Positions 35,379 through 43,689 are shown, counted from the stretch's first letter. The stretch is 64,000 bases of DNA from Bacteroidales bacterium (GCA_016342685.1 JAEINU010000002.1:143085-207084); one strand, 5' to 3'. A program made the numbers and translations. Notes: generated from the letters alone by a model not told the origin.

Positions 35379-35408
35379 AAAAAAGGAAGCTATTTAGCTT
35401 CCTTTTTT
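35379..35408 (+). terminator. intrinsic terminator after tRNA-Asp copy 2
   Basis: The same GGAAGCTA/TAGCTTCC hairpin with A and T flanks as after copy 1, differing only in the loop bases. Confidence 0.9.
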
Positions 35409-35432
35409 CGTTTATATATTTTAACTAATAAT

Positions 35433-35630
35433 CTATATGTAATCAAGTTTGAGTTGCAACACTTCATTAATAACATCTTTATGCATATCATAAAATTTAT
35501 CTATAACCCATTTCTTTAATTCTCTTAGCTCTAGTGCATTCAGCCATTTATATGACTTTATTAATTCCTTTCTAAACAAACCTTTGTCGCTGCTTACTCC
35601 ACTTAATACCTTCTTTTGTAGCTCTAACAT
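35433..35630 (-). CDS. small hypothetical protein (65 aa)
   Basis: A charged, helical 65-residue product with L-F-R-K-E-L-I-K-S-Y-K-W-L and L-R-E-L-K-K-W-V-I-D-K-F followed by H-K-D-V-I-N-E-V-L. The amphipathic periodicity and the absence of low-complexity repeats make a real gene plausible. It has no signal peptide, no close neighbour on its strand and no clear promoter box. It may instead be a chance reading frame in the otherwise empty DNA after the tRNAs. No function is proposed. Confidence 0.4.
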   Translation of the reverse strand: MLELQKKVLSGVSSDKGLFRKELIKSYKWLNALELRELKKWVIDKFYDMHKDVINEVLQLKLDYI

Positions 35631-36011
35631 AACCTTATATATTTTTATAGTATTAAAATTAAATTTGGTTGTTTTAGCTGTTAAACCTCATTACAACCTA
35701 TATTATAAACATGCTTCTTTATCATTTTATTATGTTTCAAAACTTGTACCAAATAATAAAGAAACAAACACTACATAGTTCTAATTATTGATTACCAGTA
35801 CCTAAACCCCACTTTACTCTTAATTATTTTAACATTTTTTAAATATTCATGCCAATTAAGTTGTTTGAGTATTTTTAAATCAAGCCATTATGACACATAG
35901 AATACATCGCGTATTTTAAACGTATAAACAATATCGGTTTAGTAAATTCCAATTGTAATCTTTTTAATAAAAATGTTTATTGCTATCACAAATAAATAGA
36001 AATATAATATT
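35631..36011. other. intergenic stretch without a recognised feature
   Basis: About 380 bp of AT-rich DNA between the small reverse gene and the promoter box at 36012. A short plus-strand reading frame of about 64 codons runs through its first part but has tyrosine/lysine-rich composition and no family resemblance. I see no tRNA, hairpin terminator or repeat here. Confidence 0.5.
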
Positions 36012-36019
36012 TATATTTG
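36012..36019 (+). promoter_or_regulatory. putative -7 promoter box (TATATTTG)
   Basis: An exact TAnnTTTG match 22 bp ahead of the small membrane protein gene at 36042. Confidence 0.55.
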
Positions 36020-36041
36020 CACATATTTAGATGTGTAAATT

Positions 36042-36290
36042 ATGGAGTTTAAAAAATTAGAGATAAAACAAGACGGTAGTTGGTTTAAAAGATTAATTAC
36101 TTCGGCGCATTTCAAAAAATCAATACTATTTATACTAATTGGTGCAACTGCTGGTTTTATATTCACTTATTTTTCGGAAGGAAAAGAATTCTCACAAATA
36201 GCTTCAAAGGATATTTATACGAATATGTTTACAGGTGCTTTTGTTGGATTCTTTTTAACCAATAGTCCTTGTGCTCGAGGAAAATGCTAA
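36042..36290 (+). CDS. small membrane protein with C-terminal cysteine pair
   Basis: 82 residues. A soluble N-terminus (1-25) precedes two hydrophobic helices (about 28-46 and 65-76), and the C-terminus is N-S-P-C-A-R-G-K-C. The glycine-rich first helix (L-I-G-A-T-A-G-F-I-F) and the terminal C-x4-C suggest an inner-membrane protein with a possible metal or redox site, but I do not recognise a characterised family. A good promoter box lies 22 bp upstream. The stop overlaps the convergent LytTR regulator gene by 4 bp. It is monocistronic. Confidence 0.75.
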   Translation: MEFKKLEIKQDGSWFKRLITSAHFKKSILFILIGATAGFIFTYFSEGKEFSQIASKDIYTNMFTGAFVGFFLTNSPCARGKC

Positions 36291-37000
36291 ATAAAACGTT
36301 TACCTAAGAATTCCTGGAACTTCTCTTTATATTGTTCGCTTACTGGAATGTAAGTTTTATCGAAAATTATGCGGCTGCGTTCAATGGTTTGTACTTCGTT
36401 TAGATTTACAATAAAGGAACGATGCACACGCATAAATCTTTCTGAGGGCAGTTTTTCTTCTAATGACTTTAGACTCATCAAGCTCAATACCTGTTTTTCT
36501 TCTTTTAGAACTATTTTAACGTACTCACGCAATCCTTCTATATAAAGAATCTCATTTAAATCTATACGGCGAATCTTGTACTCCGATTTTACAAATAAGT
36601 AATCATCCTTAGATTCACCTTTTGAACCCGAGTTTTGAATTAATTCGAAGTGTGTTTTTGCTTTATTTGCAGATTTTAGGAACTCATCGTAACCAAAAGG
36701 TTTTAATATATAGTCTAGCGCATCAACTTTAAAACCCTCCAAAGCATATTCCTGATAAGCTGTTGTAAATATTATTTTCTGTTCTTTATTTAATGATTTT
36801 ACAAAATCAATTCCTGTAAGGTCGGGCATTTGAATATCAACAAACATCAAATCTACCTTTTCTTTAGATAAAACCTCCATTGCTTCGAAAGCACTTTTAC
36901 ACGAAGCAACTAGCTCCAAAAAGGGAGTTTTTTCAACAAAACTTGATACTTGTTTTAATGCCAGAGGCTCATCGTCGATTGTTATACATCTAATTATCAT
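36287..37000 (-). CDS. LytTR family response regulator
   Basis: 237 residues. The receiver domain (1-120) has Asp9-Asp10, the phosphoacceptor Asp55 in M-F-V-D-I-Q-M-P and Lys102 in L-K-P-F. The C-terminal LytTR DNA-binding domain (about 135-235) has I-L-Y-I-E-G-L-R-E-Y-V-K and F-M-R-V-H-R-S-F-I-V-N-L. It is co-encoded with the sensor kinase upstream (11-bp overlap), a standard LytS/AlgR-type pair. The CotH/VTC/DUF4956 genes follow upstream on the same strand and are candidate targets. No LytTR operator was identified. Confidence 0.94.
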   Translation of the reverse strand: MIIRCITIDDEPLALKQVSSFVEKTPFLELVASCKSAFEAMEVLSKEKVDLMFVDIQMPDLTGIDFVKSLNKEQKIIFTTAYQEYALEGFKVDALDYILKPFGYDEFLKSANKAKTHFELIQNSGSKGESKDDYLFVKSEYKIRRIDLNEILYIEGLREYVKIVLKEEKQVLSLMSLKSLEEKLPSERFMRVHRSFIVNLNEVQTIERSRIIFDKTYIPVSEQYKEKFQEFLGKRFI

Positions 37001-38138
37001 CGGTAGGAATTTTAAGGTAAACTTTAAACTCAGAATCTAACTCAATAATATCTAACTTATAATTATCATTATATAAAAGATTTAGTCGTTTCTTAATATT
37101 CTCTAATCCAACACCTGAATATGGGTTTGTGATTTTATTCTGAACCGATAATGAATTATTGCACCTAAACTCAATATAATTAGCTCTTTGATCTAAATCA
37201 ATTTGGATAAATGATTTCTGGTTATAACTTATTCCGTGTTTAAATGCATTTTCGACAAAGGAAATAAAAAGAAAAGGATGCAATTTAACATCTACACTAT
37301 CTACCTGAATATTAAGATTGATATCTACACTTTCATCAACCCGCAATTTCATCAGTTTAACATAACTCTGCAAGAATTCCATTTCTTTATTGAGAGTTGT
37401 TTCCCCTCTATCTGATTCATAAAGTAAATAACGCATCATTTTCGATAAGGTAACAATTGATGCTTGAGCATCTTTTGAATCAATATCAATTTGTGCGTGT
37501 ATATTATTTAAGGTATTCATAAAAAAATGCGGACTAATCTGATTTTGAAGAAATGCTAATTCCGATTTTAAATGTTCCTTTTCTAATTCTCGTTTAGTTT
37601 GTTCGTCTTTAAACCACTTATTGGTTACTTTTATTGCCACGTTAAACCCAACAACTAACCACGCAATAATCATCTGATTAAAAATACTTAAAATGCGATT
37701 TCTAGGCATAGGATCTTGTTGATCTGGTCCTAATGGGCGAGGTCTTATACCTTGAGCTTGTTGTCCTGGACGAAATGGTCTTTGACCTTGGGAAAAAGGT
37801 CTTCGATCAATTATTTCTGATGATTGATTTCCCTCAATAAAATCCCGAAGTAACGGGAAGACAAATTCCCAAATGTAGACTAATAACAAACTAATTATTA
37901 CAACTGAAAACAAATACGTTGCAGTTTTTCCTTTAAAAAGAAACTCAGGAAGCAACCACACTGTATTTATAACAAAGATAATAACAAAAGGAACCATTCT
38001 CCCCCAACCTAAAAATATTTGCTTATCGAACCTACCTGTATTTGAAGTTGAAACAAGAACAGGAATAATAAAGATCACTAACCACACAATAAGATATATA
38101 GCAAATTCAGGAACCTTTTGACTAGTTTTTATATTCAT
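36990..38138 (-). CDS. LytS-type sensor histidine kinase (His_kinase family) with Arg/Pro/Gln-rich loop
   Basis: 382 residues. There are four predicted membrane helices (about 12-30, 48-66, 74-96, 150-172) and a His_kinase domain with Q-I-S-P-H-F-F-M-N-T-L-N-N, in which His204 is the phosphorylated residue. A C-terminal HATPase carries F-V-E-N-A-F-K-H-G and G-V-G-L-E-N-I-K-K-R-L. Between helices 3 and 4, residues 108-148 are rich in Arg, Pro, Gln and Gly. With an even number of helices this loop should face the periplasm, against the positive-inside rule, and may be the sensing part. It overlaps the LytTR regulator gene by 11 bp. Confidence 0.92.
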   Translation of the reverse strand: MNIKTSQKVPEFAIYLIVWLVIFIIPVLVSTSNTGRFDKQIFLGWGRMVPFVIIFVINTVWLLPEFLFKGKTATYLFSVVIISLLLVYIWEFVFPLLRDFIEGNQSSEIIDRRPFSQGQRPFRPGQQAQGIRPRPLGPDQQDPMPRNRILSIFNQMIIAWLVVGFNVAIKVTNKWFKDEQTKRELEKEHLKSELAFLQNQISPHFFMNTLNNIHAQIDIDSKDAQASIVTLSKMMRYLLYESDRGETTLNKEMEFLQSYVKLMKLRVDESVDINLNIQVDSVDVKLHPFLFISFVENAFKHGISYNQKSFIQIDLDQRANYIEFRCNNSLSVQNKITNPYSGVGLENIKKRLNLLYNDNYKLDIIELDSEFKVYLKIPTDDN

Positions 38139-38245
38139 ATTTATTGATAATAATTATTTGAGTTTGTTATAAAGATAAATCATTTTCACTAAATGATATT
38201 TAATAGATTTTTAAGCTCTTTCTATAAATTTATTATACTTAGACA

Positions 38246-38310
38246 CCTTTCGACAAGCTAAGGATGACAATATTTTGAAAGAGAAATGTCATGCTCAGCC
38301 TGTCGAAGTA
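38246..38310. repeat. short intergenic inverted repeat (GTCATGCTCAGCCTGTCGAAG type)
   Basis: Arms at 38247-38269 and 38287-38308 match with a few differences and a 17-nt centre. The right arm resembles a motif I associate with dispersed intergenic repeats in many Bacteroidota genomes. It lies between the histidine kinase and the small exported protein, both on the minus strand. Confidence 0.6.
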
Positions 38311-38317
38311 TGTTATT

Positions 38318-38716
38318 CTAATTTTGTTTTGGAGGTCTTTGTCCTTGGTCGTTCCTTCTTTTTTGAGGTTGTGGTCTTAATCGACATGAGATTTTTAAAT
38401 ATTCCTCGTATTGATCTTCTGATAATGCGGCTTTAATTTTCTGATCTCGTTCGTTTTCATAAGTATCTATTACAGATTTATCAGGACAATAACCTTCAAT
38501 TCTTTCGTTTTCGACTTGAGTAAAAAACTCGCTAAATGCATCTTCAATTACCACTTTTTGAAAATCGTTTATATCAATTTTTTTCTCAATCGTTAAAATA
38601 ACTTTAGTTAATCGTTCTTCATTTGTTGCTTGCTTTCTATTTCCTTGTTGTGCGAAAGCACCTGTTGCTATTAGCATAATTACTAGTACTAGTAAATTCT
38701 TAATCTTTGTTTTCAT
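38318..38716 (-). CDS. small periplasmic protein with Arg/Gln/Pro-rich tail
   Basis: 132 residues. The signal peptide (1-22) is cleaved after G-A-F-A. The mature part is helical (E-E-R-L-T-K-V-I-L-T-I-E-K-K and A-L-S-E-D-Q-Y-E-E-Y-L), somewhat like the LTXXQ/Spy-type helical periplasmic proteins, with two cysteines. The C-terminal 22 residues (R-P-Q-P-Q-K-R-R type) are basic and proline-rich and resemble the periplasmic loop of the neighbouring sensor kinase. It lies 11 bp after the CotH gene on the same strand. Function unknown; membership of the CotH/VTC group is inferred. Confidence 0.8.
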   Translation of the reverse strand: MKTKIKNLLVLVIMLIATGAFAQQGNRKQATNEERLTKVILTIEKKIDINDFQKVVIEDAFSEFFTQVENERIEGYCPDKSVIDTYENERDQKIKAALSEDQYEEYLKISCRLRPQPQKRRNDQGQRPPKQN

Positions 38717-38727
38717 ATTCTTACTTT

Positions 38728-40206
38728 TTATTTTTTTGATAAATAGTTTATTACCGCATCGTGTCGTTCATCAACATGATTATTTAATTCTGATAAAGAA
38801 TTTGTAAAATCGGATGATGATCTTAAAAATGAATAACCAGGTTGTTCCGCTTCTGATCCAACCACATAATCAGAAATCAAATTATGATAGTACGAATAGG
38901 TTTCTTTTATCTTAGATGATTCAAAGGCGTCATTTATTACACTTTCCAAATAATTTTCGTACAAAGTTTCATATTCCGGAATATCTATTAAATATCTAAT
39001 TAATGGCCAACTGCTTGTAACCTCATTCATTGAAAAAGACAATGGTTCTCTTTTACCACCGTAAAGAGCTTCATTATTATCCCAGGGAATCCATACTATT
39101 TTGCTTGTATATGGATTCGTATATAAATAGTAATTATGACTCATAACTCCATAAGTATCCCAATTCTGAATAACTGTATTTGTAGCCAGCCATTTTAAGA
39201 AATTATCTACATCAAGAATAGCTTCTAATTCTGTTTTCCATTGTTCAAGATCTGTTGTTCTCAAACTAGAATGTAAACTATTATATAAAGATTCAACATC
39301 GCTATAATCGGCAATATCTTCATTTGTTTTTAAATCGAAATCGGAAGTATTGAAAGTTCCATAAGCAAATGTAGCAGCTTCATTTTCGGGTTTATAACAG
39401 TTTCCTGCATTACTACCAAATTGTTCTTTGAGCATAGCATCTTCAACTATTTCGGTGGCAGTGTATAATCCAAAATAAATTGGACCATCTCCATAATCAA
39501 CAAAAATCTGATAATAAGCAGTCTGCGGAGCTTTTAATCCTGCATCTCTGAAAATATCGGCTGCAACTTTCTCATGCATAAATGACTGATCGTCGTAATT
39601 ATTCGAAAATGCCATTTTCTGAAAGCCATAAAATCTTTGATTTTTAATTTCAGGATAATCATCTTCAAACTCATCGAAATCGAATCGAAAAGCAAGTTTC
39701 ATACATCCACTTTGCCATGTTGAACGTAAACTTGAATTACCCTTAAATCGGACTCCCACATTATACCATTCAATATTATTAAAGAATACAGATGAAGCAG
39801 AAAAAATTGGAGTAAAATCTGTTTCGCCAGCCCCACCTCCACCAGGGCCAGGAGGTACAAAATCATCGTTAAAATTTGCAAATATTGGTGGTGCAGGATT
39901 TTCACCACCAGCACCAAATTCACCAATATTATCGCTTAGATCTTGAAGCATTGCATCCCAATCTTCCGAAGTGAATACAATATCAATTCTATTCACTTTA
40001 TCTTGTGGATAAACTACATTATAGTTCGGATAAATATCATCTGAATGTGTTTCTGATGTCCAATCGTCTAATCCTGTTCCTGGAACAATTGTATCTTCAT
40101 CCGCCTTTTCAACTTCGACTTCTTTATAACACGAGGTATTTATAAAAAGTACCGAAATTATAATAAGTAATAACCCATTCATCTTTTTTTTATTTTTAGA
40201 AATCAT
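38728..40206 (-). CDS. CotH kinase family lipoprotein
   Basis: 492 residues. The N-terminal helix ends with I-N-T-S-C, a lipobox placing the protein at a membrane outside the cytoplasm. The CotH domain (about 70-480) shows V-R-F-K-G-N-S-S-L-R, the catalytic-loop-like W-D-T-Y-G-V-M-S-H-N-Y-Y-L-Y near 352 and the metal-binding W-I-P-W-D-N-N-E near 373. CotH proteins are secreted atypical kinases; the Bacillus spore protein phosphorylates coat proteins. Residues 95-135 hold a glycine/proline-rich insert. It is encoded 18 bp after a DUF2490 gene, with the VTC and DUF4956 genes next upstream. Confidence 0.93.
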   Translation of the reverse strand: MISKNKKKMNGLLLIIISVLFINTSCYKEVEVEKADEDTIVPGTGLDDWTSETHSDDIYPNYNVVYPQDKVNRIDIVFTSEDWDAMLQDLSDNIGEFGAGGENPAPPIFANFNDDFVPPGPGGGGAGETDFTPIFSASSVFFNNIEWYNVGVRFKGNSSLRSTWQSGCMKLAFRFDFDEFEDDYPEIKNQRFYGFQKMAFSNNYDDQSFMHEKVAADIFRDAGLKAPQTAYYQIFVDYGDGPIYFGLYTATEIVEDAMLKEQFGSNAGNCYKPENEAATFAYGTFNTSDFDLKTNEDIADYSDVESLYNSLHSSLRTTDLEQWKTELEAILDVDNFLKWLATNTVIQNWDTYGVMSHNYYLYTNPYTSKIVWIPWDNNEALYGGKREPLSFSMNEVTSSWPLIRYLIDIPEYETLYENYLESVINDAFESSKIKETYSYYHNLISDYVVGSEAEQPGYSFLRSSSDFTNSLSELNNHVDERHDAVINYLSKK

Positions 40207-40224
40207 ATTAATAGTATTTAAATA

Positions 40225-40917
40225 TTAAAACGAGAATTTATATCCAACACCTAAAATATAAGTGTCCTTATTGTAAGATTGATTTAACTCATTATCGATC
40301 CTATAAAAAAGTTCTATATCGCCGTAGTTTTTCATTGAGTATTCTAATCCTAATGTCCAGCGGAGTTTGCTAAGTTCAGTAGTATTTATGTCGTCTATTT
40401 GACGATATAATTCAACATCGAAAAAGGGATCGATTTTAAAACTCTTGATATTGTAATCAACCGAAAACTTATTACGCAGATTATATAAATTGCTGTTCGA
40501 TTGACTTGTTAGAAAATCTTCGCCTTTATTTTGAAATCGGATTCGATACGCCAAAGTAAATCGATTAATTTTATGTTTGTATTGCAGATCGGTATTCCAC
40601 CTGAACTGCGTTTGAAAATTACCTTCTGAATCTTTATTCTGATAAAAACGATAATTGGCTCCTACAGTAAAATGCTTATTTATTTTATAATCAAGCCCAA
40701 GATCAGCAAGATAAACATCAAACTGCGAGATATCTTTTGAGAAGCGTATTTCTTGATCCAAAGTTATCTTCCAATGCTTATTTATTTTTTTTGATATTCC
40801 AATACTTGACCACTGTTCTATATCTCCAGTTACTTTTGTTACTTGCGCATTGGATTTAACTATAATACAGTTGGTTAATAAGATAATTGCAAAAATATTT
40901 CGAATTTTATATTTCAT
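40225..40917 (-). CDS. DUF2490 family outer-membrane protein
   Basis: 230 residues. The signal peptide (about 1-24, ending S-N-A-Q) is followed by alternating amphipathic strands such as W-K-I-T-L-D-Q-E-I-R-F, A-Y-R-I-R-F-Q-N-K-G and L-G-L-E-Y-S-M-K. The last residue is Phe after Y-K-F-S, the usual end of an outer-membrane beta barrel. Roughly ten to twelve strands are expected. DUF2490 proteins have no assigned reaction. It is located 18 bp upstream of cotH on the same strand, which suggests it handles or anchors material for that locus at the outer membrane. Confidence 0.85.
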   Translation of the reverse strand: MKYKIRNIFAIILLTNCIIVKSNAQVTKVTGDIEQWSSIGISKKINKHWKITLDQEIRFSKDISQFDVYLADLGLDYKINKHFTVGANYRFYQNKDSEGNFQTQFRWNTDLQYKHKINRFTLAYRIRFQNKGEDFLTSQSNSNLYNLRNKFSVDYNIKSFKIDPFFDVELYRQIDDINTTELSKLRWTLGLEYSMKNYGDIELFYRIDNELNQSYNKDTYILGVGYKFSF

Positions 40918-40969
40918 AGTAAGCTGGCTTTTAGATATTGGTTGTTAACTATTAGCTTTTGGCTCTTAG

Positions 40970-41092
40970 TGTCAAGTCAAGCTTTAAATTTCGGGTTGAC
41001 CTGACAGCGTTTTTTAAAACCTGTCAGAGTCTGGAAGTAAAACTCTACCAGATCATACTGATTCTGTCAGGATTTCAACTCTTGACTTGACA
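40970..41092. repeat. MITE-like inverted repeat element
   Basis: Perfect 12-bp terminal inverted repeats TGTCAAGTCAAG (40970-40981) and its complement (41081-41092) enclose about 99 bp. Inside are nested CCTGACAG/CTGTCAGG and TCTGG/CCAGA repeats. It occupies most of the 200-bp gap between the DUF4956 and DUF2490 genes, and may place a hairpin in a shared transcript. Confidence 0.65.
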
Positions 41093-41117
41093 TTAGCTAT
41101 TAGCTGTTAAAATTATT

Positions 41118-41825
41118 TTAAATCATATCTTGTTCATATGAATCATCTTCTTCGTGAATTCCTGTTCCGTTATAATAATAGATTTTAACTTCGGCAGTGT
41201 CTCTTAAAAAGTTAATCTTCCCTACTTCTACTCTATTAATGAGTAGCCCTGTGCGATCTTCAAGATCTTTCATTAACAAACTATAATTCTCTGGTTTAAT
41301 TAAATCAATCTTTTCAAGAATAATTTTTTTGCTGGTTTCATTTTTTAATAGCCATAATCTTTCTAAACCCCAAACAATAGCAATTATCGCCATATTTGTG
41401 AATAGCAATTCGGCATAACTAACTTTTTTATTAGATAATGCATTAATTACCGATAAGCCAATTATTATAAAAAGGTATGTCATTTCTTTAATTGGAATGG
41501 TAGTGGTTCGATAACGAATAATACCAAAAACAGCAAACAAGCCTAATGCAAACCCCAATTCAAGTTTTACGCTCTCTAATAGAAAACAAAGCAAGAATAC
41601 GGTTGTACTAATGAGAATGTAGGTAAAAAGGTAATCTTTGCGTTTTGTGGCATTGTAATAAAGCACTCTTACAATTACCAAACAAACAATTAGATTTAAT
41701 CCAAAACGCGATACCAGTTCAATAAAATCTTCAACATCAATAATTTTTATATTAAATAGCTTAAGTTCGGATAAACCAATATCCATTAACGGAATAGCTG
41801 ATAATAATGAATTTAACATTTCCAT
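41118..41825 (-). CDS. DUF4956 family membrane protein
   Basis: 235 residues. About four to five membrane helices lie between residues 40 and 155, with the DUF4956 signature G-L-F-A-V-F-G-I-I-R-Y-R-T-T-T-I-P-I-K-E near 95-114. A cytosolic C-terminal domain of about 75 residues follows, ending in a very acidic tail (H-E-E-D-D-S-Y-E-Q-D). DUF4956 genes are known to travel with VTC-domain polyphosphate polymerases and CotH, as they do here (11 bp after the VTC gene). A role as the membrane partner or channel for the VTC protein is inferred. Confidence 0.9.
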   Translation of the reverse strand: MEMLNSLLSAIPLMDIGLSELKLFNIKIIDVEDFIELVSRFGLNLIVCLVIVRVLYYNATKRKDYLFTYILISTTVFLLCFLLESVKLELGFALGLFAVFGIIRYRTTTIPIKEMTYLFIIIGLSVINALSNKKVSYAELLFTNMAIIAIVWGLERLWLLKNETSKKIILEKIDLIKPENYSLLMKDLEDRTGLLINRVEVGKINFLRDTAEVKIYYYNGTGIHEEDDSYEQDMI

Positions 41826-41836
41826 AGTTTTTTAGT

Positions 41837-42583
41837 TTATGCAGATAGTTTATTAATTAATAAGATTTTAGATTTAAATCGATTTGATTTTAAATGAGGA
41901 TAAATCATTGATGTTCCAATACAATATTTACTGAAACTATTTGAGCGAACTTTATGCTTTCTTAGAACCTGAATTACATCAGAGTTAATAGAATATTTAT
42001 CTTGTTTTACTTCTATTATAGCAAGTAAAGGCAATGTCCCAATGCCACCATTCCCGTCCTCAAATTTCAATTTGAAATCTATCGTTACTCTTTCGGTTTG
42101 ATTGCATAAAGTAATTCTCTGAAAAGTATTAATAAGTTTTATTTGGAGTTCTTCTGATGAGAATGGTGATTTATAATCTAAAAAATCAATTTCCTTATTT
42201 GTAAACCAATTAAAACTTTCGGTTTTTACAATTCTTGATTTTAGTGTCCTCCTTTTGTTATTTTTAAACTTAACCTCTAAGAAATTTAAATCAGAATTAA
42301 TGTATTCTCGCTCGCGAACTTTATACCTGTTCAATTTTCCATTCTGATGCTCAAGAAACATTCTAAAATCGAATGTATCGTAATATTTTGTTCGGTACGA
42401 CATAAGTCGTTGATCATTAATTTCAAGAACTTTATAAAACTTTAAAAGGTCGTTCAAAACATCTTTTAGTTTAAAAATTGAGCAAATGAATTTTGTGTCA
42501 ACTCGATTTAAAAGCTTTACGTTATCCATTTCTTTTAAAGAAGTGGTATTAAACTGATTGATTATATTCTCGATTGCTTTCAT
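41837..42583 (-). CDS. VTC domain polyphosphate polymerase family protein
   Basis: 248 residues. This is the VTC tunnel fold: M-S-Y-R-T-K-Y-Y-D-T near 62-71 and N-R-Y-K-V-R-E-R-E-Y near 85-94 supply the basic residues that hold phosphate chains. F-L-E-V-K-F-K near 100 and A-I-I-E-V-K-Q-D-K-Y near 196-205 supply the acidic metal ligands and further lysines. Yeast Vtc4 uses this fold to make polyphosphate from ATP. The bacterial protein is soluble and probably docks with the DUF4956 membrane protein encoded 11 bp downstream. It is the first gene of the VTC-DUF4956-DUF2490-CotH group. Confidence 0.9.
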   Translation of the reverse strand: MKAIENIINQFNTTSLKEMDNVKLLNRVDTKFICSIFKLKDVLNDLLKFYKVLEINDQRLMSYRTKYYDTFDFRMFLEHQNGKLNRYKVREREYINSDLNFLEVKFKNNKRRTLKSRIVKTESFNWFTNKEIDFLDYKSPFSSEELQIKLINTFQRITLCNQTERVTIDFKLKFEDGNGGIGTLPLLAIIEVKQDKYSINSDVIQVLRKHKVRSNSFSKYCIGTSMIYPHLKSNRFKSKILLINKLSA

Positions 42584-42785
42584 ATATCATAGCCTTTCTT
42601 TCTAAAGCAATAATACGCCCATGACGGACTGTATGAAAATCAAATCAATATTTGGAGATATTTAATCTACAGAAAGGAATATTTTATCTATGAAAAGAAT
42701 TAAAATATTTTGTTATTTATTAGAACAACTAACAAGATAGATATTTGTAACGTACGTAAAAATAAGCTATAGGTGTAGTTTTATA

Positions 42786-43034
42786 TTAATCTTGAATCAA
42801 CTTAATATATAATCGTTCCACCTTGTCTCTTGCCCATGGTGTTTTCCTTAAAAACTTAAGACTGGATTTAATAGAAGGGTCGTAGTTGAAGCATCGAATA
42901 TTAATTATCAAGCCAAGATCTTCCCATCCGTATTCATCCACTAATCGCTCTAATATATCTGCCAACTTTACTCCATGTAATGGATTATTTGGTTGTTCCT
43001 TAGTATGTTCGTTCTTGTCGTTCATTGCTATCAA
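42786..43034 (-). CDS. VF530 family DNA-binding protein (DUF2132)
   Basis: 82 residues. The conserved [18 protein letters not shown] opening, then [23 protein letters not shown], is the VF530/DUF2132 signature. The Vibrio member has a double-stranded-DNA-binding helical fold; the physiological role is not known. The protein is cytosolic. It stands alone, with about 200 bp to the VTC gene downstream and 88 bp to the DUF6515 gene upstream. Confidence 0.88.
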   Translation of the reverse strand: MIAMNDKNEHTKEQPNNPLHGVKLADILERLVDEYGWEDLGLIINIRCFNYDPSIKSSLKFLRKTPWARDKVERLYIKLIQD

Positions 43035-43076
43035 ATATAATAAAAACTATCTTAAAATTTGTGGGATTTTGTCATT

Positions 43077-43102
43077 AAAAAACCAGAGTAGAACTACTCT
43101 GG
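43077..43102 (-). terminator. intrinsic terminator after the DUF6515 gene
   Basis: CCAGAGTA/TACTCTGG stem (8 bp) with a GAAC loop. On the minus strand it is followed by six T. It lies 21 bp beyond the stop at 43123. Confidence 0.85.
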
Positions 43103-43122
43103 CGCACTATAGTATTCAATAG

Positions 43123-43689
43123 CTACATTTTTCCTACTACTTCAAATAATTCTTCATCACTTTCATTAACAATAGATTTATAATAGATTCCTTCGAATTT
43201 ATAATATTCATCACCATCTTTTGTCACTTTCTTATAACCATCTGGCAGAGCATCAATTTTAGCTCCTTTGGGTGGATCAACAGAAATAAATTCATTGGAT
43301 TTTTCTGATTTAACATAAAATGTTCCATAATAATAAAAGTACCTTTTCCCATTAACAACACACCTAATTCTGGCTTTTGGTAAAGTGCGAACTCTTACTC
43401 CAACAGGAGCTTTTACAATGATATAATTCCCTCTTTCTTTTTTATAATATATACCTGAATGATAATGATATTTTATTCCTGAATGTGAAATTACAAATGC
43501 TTTTTTGGGAACAACTTTATATGAATAACCCCATCGTGGTAATTTTGAATATCTGTAATGTGGTACGTGTTTGTGTTTCCTATATTGTCTTTTTTGTGCT
43601 TGTGCAGATACAAATGAAACACTTAAGATAGTAATAAGAAGAATTTTAAATACAAGTTTCGTTCGATTCAGATTTTGATTTGTTTTCAT
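43123..43689 (-). CDS. exported DUF6515-like protein
   Basis: 188 residues. The signal peptide (about 1-32) ends F-V-S-A-Q-A-Q. The mature protein has repeats of a short strand motif built on Tyr and Gly: K-Y-H-Y-H-S-G-I-Y-Y, Y-F-Y-Y-Y-G-T-F-Y and Y-K-F-E-G-I-Y-Y, each followed by a P-x-G-x-x-x-x-x-L-P turn (for example A-P-V-G-V-R-V-R-T-L-P). This is the layout of DUF6515/SH3-like wall-associated proteins. It probably resides in the periplasm or at the outer membrane. It has its own terminator and no obvious partner. Confidence 0.75.
   Translation of the reverse strand: MKTNQNLNRTKLVFKILLITILSVSFVSAQAQKRQYRKHKHVPHYRYSKLPRWGYSYKVVPKKAFVISHSGIKYHYHSGIYYKKERGNYIIVKAPVGVRVRTLPKARIRCVVNGKRYFYYYGTFYVKSEKSNEFISVDPPKGAKIDALPDGYKKVTKDGDEYYKFEGIYYKSIVNESDEELFEVVGKM

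Noticed and set aside
35584-35778. 64-codon plus-strand frame after the tRNAs
   Set aside because: Tyr/Leu/Lys-rich composition typical of AT-rich noncoding DNA, and it overlaps the slightly better minus-strand candidate at 35433.
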